A stretch of 64,000 nucleotides of DNA from Haematococcus lacustris (taxonomy: Eukaryota; Chlorophyta; Chlorophyceae; Chlamydomonadales; Haematococcaceae), in the NCBI GenBank assembly GCA_030144725.1, contig JASKMD010000017.1:430011-494010 (forward strand). Reading direction: 5' to 3'. Below are positions 22,901-31,505 of this stretch, in pieces. The notes beneath the pieces are model-generated. The model was given only the letters and a program-made list of their open reading frames with translations. It did not search any database and was not told the DNA's origin. How positions within the stretch are numbered: position 1 is the first letter of the stretch; each line of letters opens with the position of its first letter. A program made the translations under genes and the position numbers.

Positions 22901-23616
22901 CCCACTGCCTCACCAAGCTGCTGACTGCGACTGCTCCGCCTGAGCCTCCTGACACTCCAGTTGCGGCAGCTGCACCTGCTGCACTGCGACTGCCATGGGC
23001 TCCTCCTGTGTTGCTAGCACTGGGTGTTGGGGCCAGCAGCTGCTCCTTCGCCTGCAGCCAAGATACAGGCTGGGTGGCAAGGTGGCTGCGGGCACTACCG
23101 CATGGACGTGGCTGGGGCTGCAGATTTATAGCCCAGCAGTACATGTGAAGGTGGAGCCTGATCTGAGAAGGATAACTCAAAACACCATTGCCGCTGACGC
23201 ATCAGGCCTGCCCAATACCCTGGCACCCTCCCACTGCACCTGTGTCTTGACTGACCTTGGTGTAAGCTTCCACCAGTGCATCCCTGTCCAGCTCGCTACC
23301 CAGCTCAAATGTGTAGCCAGTGGCGCCTGACACAACCCGTAACAAAGGCTTGCCCTTGGCTTTCTGGGTGTCTGCGCACAGACGGTTCCACTAGTGCAGC
23401 GGAGTACCGGGGAGGGTGTGCGCGTGAGCGTGAGCGGGGAAACTGACTTGTGATGGACACAAGGCCGATGTGCACATCTTTCGCAGTCCCCGACCCCGGC
23501 GCTCCGCCGGGCTGCCAGGTTATCTTAGCGGGCAGCAGGGTCAAGTATCCTGGCTGCCATGCCTTCGTAACGGTATCTTGCAGCTTCGCAGCTTTTGTCA
23601 TTAGCGCTCCGGACAT
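16989..23616 (-). CDS. TFB1: TFIIH core subunit p62/TFB1 homologue
   Basis: Scaffold subunit of TFIIH (transcription initiation and nucleotide excision repair, nucleus). Thirteen exons keep one frame of 704 codons: 23616-23448, 23371-23256, 23051-22849, 22513-22443, 21839-21676, 21156-20983, 20784-20655, 20548-20343, 20268-19798, 19516-19364, 19068-19000, 17346-17195, 17025-16989. Residues 1-95 are the PH-like domain (WQPGYLTLLPAKITWQPGG). BSD1 is at about 163-187 (GVLAEDEFWA) and BSD2 at 242-299 (LTPDLIALVFAEKP, then VPHNMSEKEFWTRYL). Plant-type DLARDINRHATVVL follows at about 425, and HFWACMPP with a helical tail at the C-terminus. ATG 23616 is chosen because it opens MSGALMTKAAK at the head of the PH domain. 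Splice sites were assigned by eye; exons 5, 8 and 12 have the least certain acceptors. Intron 11 is almost entirely microsatellite. Usual family length is about 550-600 residues; the excess is Ala/Gly-rich linker. Confidence 0.93.
17521..18993 (+). repeat. Compound pentanucleotide array in TFB1 intron 11
   Basis: Blocks of successive 5-mers: GGGTT-type (17521-17570), GTGGC (about 17571-17612), GGGGT (about 17613-18156), a short irregular join, GGTGT (about 18166-18964) and GGGGT again (18964-18993). Each block is internally homogeneous and differs from its neighbour by one or two bases. On the TFB1 sense strand it is C-rich and begins within a few bases of the donor GTGAGC at 18999. Confidence 0.95.
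21182..21290 (+). repeat. Short tandem repeat around CAGACCTACT, TFB1 intron 5
   Basis: About ten imperfect copies of a 10-11-bp unit (CAGACCTACT / CAGACCTGCC). Intronic, no coding role. Confidence 0.8.
21468..21567 (+). repeat. 21-bp minisatellite, TFB1 intron 5
   Basis: Four to five copies of ACCTCACTGAGGTTGTGTGAC in direct tandem with almost no divergence. There are no spacers, so this is not CRISPR-like. Confidence 0.85.
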
Positions 23617-23761
23617 TGTAGGCACCTGCCTCGCTCACTGACATGCTGATTCCCTGTGCATCGTGAAGAGTCCGGCCAGAGCCATCGGCAGCACCTTAGC
23701 TTGCTTGCATAGTACCATGCAACCTCAATGATGCAGCTGGAAATTAGCTCCGCTCTCAATC

Positions 23762-23982
23762 ATGAGGAGAACATGTAGTACCCTGTCCCGCGCCCGACAT
23801 AGCCAAACCTACCCCCCTCAGCATCTCCTTCGCTTTTTCTCATTGACCCCCCCCACAGAGCAGTCAGCGGCTACAGTAGCTCGCGGTCAGCAGCTCTGTA
23901 CTCTGGAGGAGGTAGCTCGCATTGCCCTATCCGAGCAGCTCACAGAGCGTTGGCTCAACGAGCAGCGGGAGCAGCACCAGCG
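23762..23982 (+). CDS. First exon of an unknown gene with a possible mitochondrial presequence
   Basis: ATG 23762 opens MRRTCSTLSRARHSQTY, rich in Arg and Ser and without acidic residues for about 45 positions, as in mitochondrial targeting peptides. A helical, charged segment follows (LEEVARIALSEQLTERWLNE). The frame can end at a donor (CG/GTATGT at 23983), giving 73 codons plus 2 nt. Later exons between 24.0 and 24.5 kb were not recognised. The start lies 145 bp from the divergent TFB1 ATG, so the two may share a promoter. The product is unknown; it could be a small mitochondrial subunit. Confidence 0.4.
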
Positions 23983-24533
23983 GTATGTACGGTCAACATG
24001 AGAAGCACATGCTGGGACCCAAGGGAAGGAGGAGGGCGAAGGAGGAGGGCGGGTGGATGACTGGGCAGGTGGGTCGACATCAGTTCTAGGCTTTCCTTGT
24101 GCAGACTATTCATTGTGCAATTGGGCACTTGGCCATCTCCATTGTCACCATGCACCTTTCAGCAGGCTTGCACCACCATCAGCACCTCAGCCTCCCTGGG
24201 TGCAAACTGCCAGCTGCACCCAATAATACCACCAACAAGTTCGGAGGCAGATCATCACATACAGGGTTCCTTGACGTCCACACCATTTCAGTGCACCTAC
24301 CATTGCAAGGTCCGCCCGGTTACGCTCAACTGTGCCGGCAACCCCTTGATACCCACACTATGCACGTGACATGCCACTGCGGCCCCTTGGCCACTTTTGC
24401 AAGCTCCAGCCAATACCCTACTCTCCCCAGCCATCATGGCAACCAAGTACTGAGCAGTGGCAAGCAGCCTCACTGGGTTTGCACTGTCGGTTTCTAAGCA
24501 AAGGCAACCTACACGCCTGCTGTCCTGTGATCC
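23983..24533. other. Unresolved stretch between the 23762 exon and the RING gene 3' end
   Basis: May hold the remaining exons of the 23762 gene and the 3' UTRs of two converging genes. Plus-strand frames of 90-130 codons exist, but none has recognisable features. No repeat stands out. Confidence 0.35.
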
Positions 24534-27089
24534 TCACTCCACCTCCAACACGTAATCCACCTCAGTGCGGCACATGGGGCAGCACTTGTTGGTTGCCGCC
24601 TTCTCATTGGACATCAACGCATCCGCACATGCATGGCACAGGATGAGGTGCATGCATGGGATGAGAATGGTGTCCCTGGGGTGCTCCATGCAGATTGCAC
24701 ACAACACATCACACTCATCATGGGAAGTAGCAGGTGGTGGCGGGGTGCTTGCATACAGGTCCAGCATGTGCATGCGATCATTGAGGCTGCCCAGCGGTTG
24801 GAAGTTCAGCAGAGTTCCACCACCACCACCAGCCTGCTGCTGCTGCTGCTGTGCTGCTGCTGCTGCTCGGCCTACATGAACCCCCGCGCCTGACACCTCA
24901 TCATCACTGGGCAGCCGGAGGCCCCCTGCATGAACATCACGACCGCCATGCACCTCTGCCACAGCAGCAGGCCTGTTGAGATAGGGCAGGAAGGCGTCCG
25001 CTGTCAGCCTTACACTTGCCACTGGCTCAACGCCAGCAGCGGGCCCAGCAGGTGGTGGTGCCGCCGCCGCTGCCACTGCCGCTGATGCCTCCTGTGCGGC
25101 GGCTGCGGCCTGTGCCTGCTGCTGCTGAGCCGCCAGCCGCGCAGCGTAGCTGACCGACGCTGAGTTCTTGGGGATGTTAGGCACAGGGCCGTCTAGCCAA
25201 CCAGTCAAGCCAACAGAGGGGCCAACCCCAGTAGCCGATGGCACTGCAGCCGCATTGGAACTAGAAGTCTGGCCCTGGGTGCTGGCTGCCAGAGCCACAG
25301 GAGCTGCTGGCAGCCCAGCATTGCTCACAGCACCCACCCCAGGCCACCCCGTGGAAGCTGACGCCCTGCTTGCTACACCTCCCCCTGCACCACCACCACC
25401 ACCACCACCACCCGATGTGCTCGTCGGCTGTGGGCTGGAGGAAGCAGCAGCTGGGGCAACTGTGGAGTGGGTGTCTGCTGGTAAGTTGCCCTGGCTGAAG
25501 CGTGCCAGCATCTGCGTCAGCTCCTTCAGCACTTTGTCTGCACGTGCCTTGGCGGCCTGAGGCGAGGGGCCAGCGGGCAGGGTCATGTTGTCCGCGTAGC
25601 GCTGGCTGCCGCCAGGACCCTGAACCTCCCATGCGCTGCCGCTGCCTGAATAGGCGTCATGGTGGTAGGAGCGCACCTGCATGCATGACCAGGAGCGGGA
25701 GGCCAGGATAGTATGTAGTACAAGAAGAGGTGCCAGGCTTGCATAGATATGATAGAGGTGGCTGGCTGCAGGGGGGGTTGGGTTTGACTAGTTTCAACAG
25801 TGAGAAGTGCTTCACTTACTTGTGGGACATGGAGGGTCCCATACAGCCAGCTGCAGGGCCCTGCCTGCCTTGCAATGGCGATGACTTCAGACTGCCTTAC
25901 TCACAACGCTGGCACATGGCACTAGGCTGGCTTGATTGCACTCATGTCCTGCTGGTGGCCATGCGGGCAAGCAGGCGGGTGCTCACCTTGTACTCAATGA
26001 AGCCCAGGGCATCGTTCATTGCCATCTGTGTGGTGGCGGTGAGGTAGCCGCCTGTGTTCAAAGTGACCTCTCCAGTCTGGCTGACCTGCAGCCCAGCATA
26101 GCCACATGCAGCAGGCACTGCTGGGTAATTGTAGAACTGCTGCACTTGCTGCCACCTCTAGTGAGGGGTACGTACTCTACTGCTGCTGCTGCAGTTTGCA
26201 GCTGGTGGGGCGTTGACTGCTGCTGCTATTGCAGTGCATGCTTGTGTCTGTGGCTGTTGTTGCTGTCAACAATTAGGAGCAGAACTGGTGGCAAGCAGGG
26301 CCAGCTGCTGCTGCTGCTGCTGCTGCTGCATGTACCATAAAAAGCTAGCGGGAGAATCAACCCACCTTGACGATGTCAGTTTTATGGAACCGCAGCACCA
26401 CTTGTCCCTGTCATACAGGCACATGGAGTGTGGATTATGGCATGTATGCCGGTAGTGTACCAAAAGGCACGTCATGCTGCTTGTGCCATGTCAGGAAAAG
26501 GATCAGACCCTTTACAGCATGGTCATGGTGGCAGCACTAAAGCCAGCATTAGCGGGGGAGGTGGCTGCAGCTGATGGTGTGCAGAGTGATACGCTGGTAG
26601 AGTCTGTCAGCTTATGCCCACCGTCTTAGCGTCCTTGAACACCCTCATGAAGGCACGATAGTAGTCCGGCATCACAGGCTTCCCATCCTTGGTGTGAGTT
26701 TGTACACGAGGAGGAGGAGGTGTCAGTTGGTAAGATGAAGGCACGGGTGTGCGAAGCTGGGCTGTTACGATGGATGTGCCTGTAAGAGTCTTGGGCGCTG
26801 GGGCAGCGGGCAGAGCCGGCTTCGCATGTTGTACATGCGCTGTGGGCTTGGCGATGACGTTGTTCGACTTCACCGCCGCAGGCTTGGATGCGATAGCTGC
26901 TGCGCGTGTAGGAGCTACGGCTTTTGAAGCTGCCGCCTTCCTGCCTTTCTTGCTAGTGACGCTCTCCCAGACTTCCTCATCTGCGTCCTCGTCCAGGCCA
27001 GCCAGCACACCAAAAGCACCGCTGGCTGGGGCCGCGTCGTCATCCTCCTCGCTACTAGTGCTTGGTGGCGACTTCTTCATTGCCACCAT
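24534..27089 (-). CDS. RING-finger (C3HC4) protein, putative E3 ubiquitin ligase
   Basis: Four exons in phase 0 (27089-26622, 26407-26366, 26085-25987, 25676-24534) give 583 residues. The start is ATG 27089 (MVAMKKSPPSTSSEEDDD). Residues about 157-203, built from two tiny exons, read VVLRFHKTDIVK then GEVTLNTGGYLTATTQMAMN, a compact beta-rich motif. The middle is a low-complexity Ala/Gly/Gln linker, including a run of six Gln from a CTG tract. The last 60 residues hold the RING: C-A-I-C, C-M-H, C-H-A-C and C-P-M-C ligands, typical of C-terminal RINGs such as MGRN1/LOG2-type ligases. It would act with an E2 in the cytosol or nucleus. The substrate is unknown. No membrane segment is seen. Confidence 0.85.
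26306..26331 (+). repeat. (CTG) run in RING-gene intron 2
   Basis: Eight to nine CTG triplets in the intron between exons 2 and 3. One of about ten CTG/CAG runs in the window. Confidence 0.85.
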
Positions 27090-28168
27090 AACTTTCGTAG
27101 TATGTGCGCCAGCTCGCCTGTGGGCGCCGCTTCTAATGGGGCGAGGCGAAGGCCTTCATCAGACCGCATGTACCGTTACATTACTTAACGATTCCGCAAT
27201 TTATAAGGCTCTGCGGCTGCTTAGTTGTTTGCTAATGACTGCACGACGGATCAGCTTTGAATCAGCCAGCTCGCAAGCTACCGACGATGTAATATGACAC
27301 AACGGTTGACACGACTCCCTAGCCTCAGCAACAAAGTTCTACAGCACTCCCTCCCTACTACCTGAGCCAACTCGAGCAATTCAAGGTGTGCTTCAGTGCC
27401 GCCGCTTGGGGGCCGGCATGGTGCTTCATGAATGGCGCCGCAGTCTTGTCAAAAACTGCTTAGGCACGAACATGACAGTATATAGTTGGCGACGTGACCT
27501 CTAGTGCGTGGGTTGGCACGCGACCCATGAACAACCAGGCTTACTGCAGAAGAAGGCGTAACAGGATGCATACCTGCTTGTTTGTGCTATAACGCTTTTG
27601 CTAATGAAGTCTGGTGTGAGCAGGCTGGCAGCCCATCAGTGCAGCTTGAACCACTCACCCTGGTCTGGCTTAAGCAGGTCAAGGTCAGGACTTGTGAGTT
27701 TCAACCACATTGGCAACAGTCACATTGACAACAGTTACATTAGCAACAGTTACACCTCATCATCACTGGGCAGCCGGCGGCCCCCTGCATACACATCACG
27801 ACCGCCATGCACCTCTGCCACACCAGCAGGCCTGTTGAGGTAGGGCAGGGCGCCTTCTCTCCCAATGCATCCCTATGGTATGGACTGCTCTACCAGTGCA
27901 AGCGCAAGTGCACAGCTGCAGTCATCAGGTCACCCTGGTCACTGTTCCACCCAGGAGTGGGGTACACAGCACTCAGCGCAGCAAGGTCTAGCTACGTCCA
28001 CGGGTTGCAATCACCACAAGGGGCAGCTGGTTGGCGCTTGTTACTGCTGCTGCTGCTGTCAGAGGTGTCTTCTGCTGGGCTGCTGCCAGAGGGGCCTGCT
28101 GCTGGGGCATCACCACAAGGGGCTAGCCTGCCATTTCCCAATGCCCTTACTGCAGCGCTGCTGCTGCA
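27090..28168. other. Divergent intergenic region between the RING and RsmE genes
   Basis: About 1.1 kb that should hold both promoters and possibly an upstream transit-peptide exon of RsmE, which was not identified. It contains a stray copy of RING-gene coding sequence at 27752-27850, listed separately, and a CTG run at about 28043-28058. Confidence 0.5.
27752..27850 (+). pseudogene. Duplicated about 95-bp fragment of RING-gene exon 4
   Basis: Matches 24891-24985 with few differences (shared CACCTCATCATCACTGGGCA and CACGACCGCCATGCACCTCT). It corresponds to the linker before the RING. It is placed 0.7 kb upstream of the parent gene's ATG in the same orientation, with no intron boundary at its ends, so it is a DNA-level duplication. 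Confidence 0.85.
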
Positions 28169-28445
28169 ATGCTGCTGAGCATGCAGGTGGTGGTTGCCCG
28201 CAACCGCATCCTGGTAGGGGCCAATGAGCTGGCACAGTGCCCTGAGGGAACACGCATCAGGCTGGACAGCCAGGACCCACGAGCACATCACATCAGCAGC
28301 GTGCTCCGCACCCAAACAGGAGACTATGTGAAGGTGGGGTTAGGCCAGGCCTGGGGAAACTGGCAAACCCATCCTTGTAATAACCCGCCGCTGCTGCTCC
28401 TGCTGCTCCTGCTGCTGCCGCTGCTGCCGCTGCTGCTGCTGCTGC

Positions 28446-28487
<42 letters not shown>

Positions 28488-30797
28488 ATAGGTAGGTGTG
28501 GTGGGTGGGCCTCGTGCCACAGCCCAGCTGCTGTCCCCCAGCTCAAGGGTGGCACTCCCTACTGACTCCACAACCGGCAGCATGGAGCTGCAGATCACTG
28601 AGTAGGTGGCTGTCAGCACTCAGGCAGCTAACCCCATGCGCTCGCATGCACTCAGGCAGGCAGCCAGCCATGCATGCTTGCTTAGGCAGAGGACCGCGAG
28701 CAGCAGCAGCACAGCGCTAGGACGAGCATGGCTTAGGTGTGCGGGTGTGTGCAGGTGGCTTGCTGACCTGCCGTCACCGCGTGTTGATCTGCTGCTGGCG
28801 CTGCCTCGACCCAAGGTGCTGCGTAGGTGGGGCCGCTGGTCTCTGGCTTACATGGCGCTGTGAGGTAGAGACGAGGCAGGGGGGAGGGGGGAGGGGGGAC
28901 GGGGGAGGGGGGAGGGGGGACGGGGAACGGGGGAGGGGGGAGGGGGGAGGAAGAGAGGGGAAGGGGCGTGGGAGGAAGAGGGGGGAGGGGGGAGGGGGGA
29001 GGGGGGAGGGGGGAGGGGGCGTGGGAGGAAGAGGGGGGAGTGGGGAGGAAGAGAGGGGAGGGGGCGTGGGAGGAAGAGGGGTGAGGGTACAACCAGAATG
29101 ACCCTGACCTTCCCTGGGCTTCGGCTGCAAGCCCCAGCCCTGCAAGCCAGCTGCCCATCCCCCTGGTTGTGCTGCCTGCAGGCTGTGGCCAGTGCTTGGG
29201 GAGTTGGGTGTCGGGCAGGTCGTGCTCACAGGGGCTGAGCGAGTGGAGAAGACGTACTGGGCAGCTGGGGCTGCGTTGGACCCGGCTCAGGTCAGCCATC
29301 TCTCCCCCTGCCTGCCCCTCAGGTCTGCAAGTCCCAGAGTGACCTAGAGTGACCTAGAGTGACCAAGAGTGACCTGACTGCAGGCATGCAGCGACTGCAC
29401 ACTTCACGTGTGCCCCCTACACCGGGTGCCCCTCCTCTGCCTTGTCTTCATCTTCACACCACCACCACCACCACCACAGCTCTAGTTCAGCACCACACCA
29501 TGCCACCCCCTGCCCCTGCCCCTGTGCCCTCATGGCTCCTCAATGCGCCGCCCTGCCACATCACACATGTCCACATGATGCCTGGCCCTGGCCCTGGCCC
29601 TGGCCCTGGCCCTGGCCCTGGTTTGCCTGGTTTGCCTGGACTTGGCTCCCGTGCCCTGGCCCAAGCCCCCTCCGCCCTCCGCCCTCCGCCCCCCGCCCTC
29701 CGCCCTGTTCTTCCCTGTGGCCTGCCTGACCTGAACCAGCCAAGTTCGCCTGCACCCCACACTCCCTGCTACAGGTGCAGGCAGGGCTGGTGAAGGGCCT
29801 GGAGCAGGCAGGCGCCACCCGCCTGCCAATCGTGATTCTCAGCCGCACCCTCAAGGGCGCCCTCAGGCTGCTGCAGCCACCCCATAGGGGGTGGGGTAGG
29901 GGGGTGGGGCAGGAGGCTCAGGAGCCAGCTAGCCACAGCCACGCAGGTAGCAGCAGGTTGGAGGGGGGGGGCAGGAGGGGCAGGGAGGCAGGAGGGGCAG
30001 GCAGCCGCAAGTCGGAGGGGGAGGCCGTGGGGGAGCGGGGCCAGGCCAGGCACCTCCCAGGGGAGGCCCCTGGCCATACCACCAGCCCACAACTGCCACC
30101 CCAGCCACTGCCATGGGGCGTCACCTACCTTGTACGTCCAGCCCCTGCCATGCATCCCGCCATGCATGCCACCATGCATGCCACCATGCATGCCACCGTG
30201 CGTCCTGAGGGTGGTCTGCAGCTGTGTGACCAGCGTGGCCTTGTTTCAATTGGTCAGGAGCATGACAGCGATTCCCTGATCAGCCCAGTGGGCAGCAAGT
30301 ACCGATGTGGCGGCGGAGTCCCAGAGCATGCACTAGGGGTCGAGCCTGACAAAGGTGGCTCGGGATCCATGGCCCTGCAGCCCCTTTTGAAGCAAGTGGA
30401 GCAGGCTGAGGATGTCCTTGCTGGCACCAGCCACAAGGCGCAAGAGCTTGAGGGTGGCGGTCACGTCTGCAAGCTGGTGGCACACCCTCGCGCCACAACA
30501 CCGCTCATCACCGCGGTACTGGGTACCGCGGTACTGGGTTTCAGCGGCATCTCTGACATGGCTACCGGCACCGCTGCCGGTGTCGGTGCACAGATCCCGG
30601 TGCCCGGTGCGGACCCCGCGCCCCGGGTGGTGCTCGCTATTGGGCCGGAGGGCGGATGGCGGGACGCCGAGTTGCAGCTTCTGGAAGACGACGGCTTCTT
30701 GCCAGTCAGCCTAGGGCCTAGAGTGTTGACAACAACTTCCGCGGTCATTGCGGGCGTGGGAAGTATTGCGCAAGCCCTTGCACACCTGGAGCGCTAG
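28169..30797 (+). CDS. RsmE-type 16S rRNA (uracil-1498-N3)-methyltransferase, organellar
   Basis: SPOUT-fold, S-adenosylmethionine-dependent methyltransferase of the RsmE family, which in bacteria makes m3U1498 in 16S rRNA. Clear exons: 28169-28333 (VVVARNRILVGANEL; HHISSVLRTQTGDYVK), 28492-28601, 28755-28826 (LLLALPRPKVLR), 29182-29290 (LGELGVGQVVLTGAERVEKT), 29775 to about 29890 (GLEQAGATRLPIVI), and a last exon ending at 30797 with the cofactor loop AIGPEGGW and the knot LGPRVLTTTSA. The exon or exons between 29.9 and 30.45 kb are not resolved. Bacterial members usually have R-T-E-T-A after LGPRIL; here the Glu is replaced. No plastid transit peptide was recognised, but one is expected upstream, because the CAG before codon 5 could be an acceptor. 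Plastid or mitochondrial location is inferred. Confidence 0.85.
28388..28489 (+). repeat. (CTG)n with CCG interruptions, RsmE intron 1
   Basis: About 100 bp of CTG triplets, with a few CTC and CCG interruptions, filling the 3' half of a 158-bp intron and ending in CATAG at the acceptor (28491). Confidence 0.93.
28876..29085 (+). repeat. Purine (AGGGGGG)n tract, RsmE intron 3
   Basis: About 200 bp of almost pure purine on the sense strand, GGGGGGA units with ACGGGGG and GAAGAG variants. Intronic. Confidence 0.9.
29580..29622 (+). repeat. (CCTGGC)7 hexamer in RsmE intron 4
   Basis: Seven perfect CCTGGC units. The same hexamer forms the long array at 52.6-53.0 kb and a short run at 61.58 kb. 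Confidence 0.9.
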
Positions 30798-30985
30798 CAA
30801 CGTGTAAGCGCGACCTACTTCATAACTGCAGCGCATGTGCAGACGTCCTACTCTACAGCATCACTGAACGAAGCTTTGTGATCTGTGCTTGTGGATTGAG
30901 TTTTGCGCACACAAGATTTTGCTCAAAAGTGTAACGTCGAACCCTGGACGTGCTGCCGGCAATCCCGTCATCGGATGGGTGGGAA
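30798..30985. other. Short same-strand intergenic region RsmE to Misato
   Basis: Only 188 bp separate the RsmE stop from the Misato ATG, so the RsmE 3' UTR and the Misato promoter/5' UTR must be compact or overlap. No motif was recognised. Confidence 0.5.
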
Positions 30986-31474
30986 ATGCCCGGTCAGGAG
31001 CTTATAACGCTGCAGCTTGGTAACTACGCAAACTATGTGGGAGCGCACTTTTGGAATCTGCAGGTGCGGCAGCGACAGGTCCAATAGTATAACACCTCTT
31101 ACCGCTACCCTCAACTCTCAGCACTGACAGCACATTGAGCAGGTCGGGTATGCTTAATGTGGATACAGCTGCACGAGGGTTTTGCTCTGAGCAGGCCCTG
31201 ACAGAGCAGGACAAATTGATGCAAGCGAGTCGCCTGGCATTGCCACCACTGCTGCTGGTGGTGCAGCCGCTGCCACCACTGCTGCTGCTGCTTCCTACCA
31301 GGATGAGGTGCTGGGGTACAGTGAACAGGCGGCGTGGCAGCCCTACACGTCATGCATGGACACTGACCTGCTGTACATGGCAGGGGAGGACAAGCAGGTG
31401 ATGGGTTGAATGGCTTACCCAGGCTGCCAAAGCTGAAGCGGCAGCATTGGGAGCATTGGGCAGGAGTGGCAGTG

Positions 31475-31505
<31 letters not shown>

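Noticed and set aside
29359..30191. Proline-rich ORFs on both strands around 29.4-30.2 kb
   Set aside because: They fall in RsmE introns made of CCTGGC, CCGCCCTC and similar tracts. Only the exon beginning at 29775 matches RsmE.
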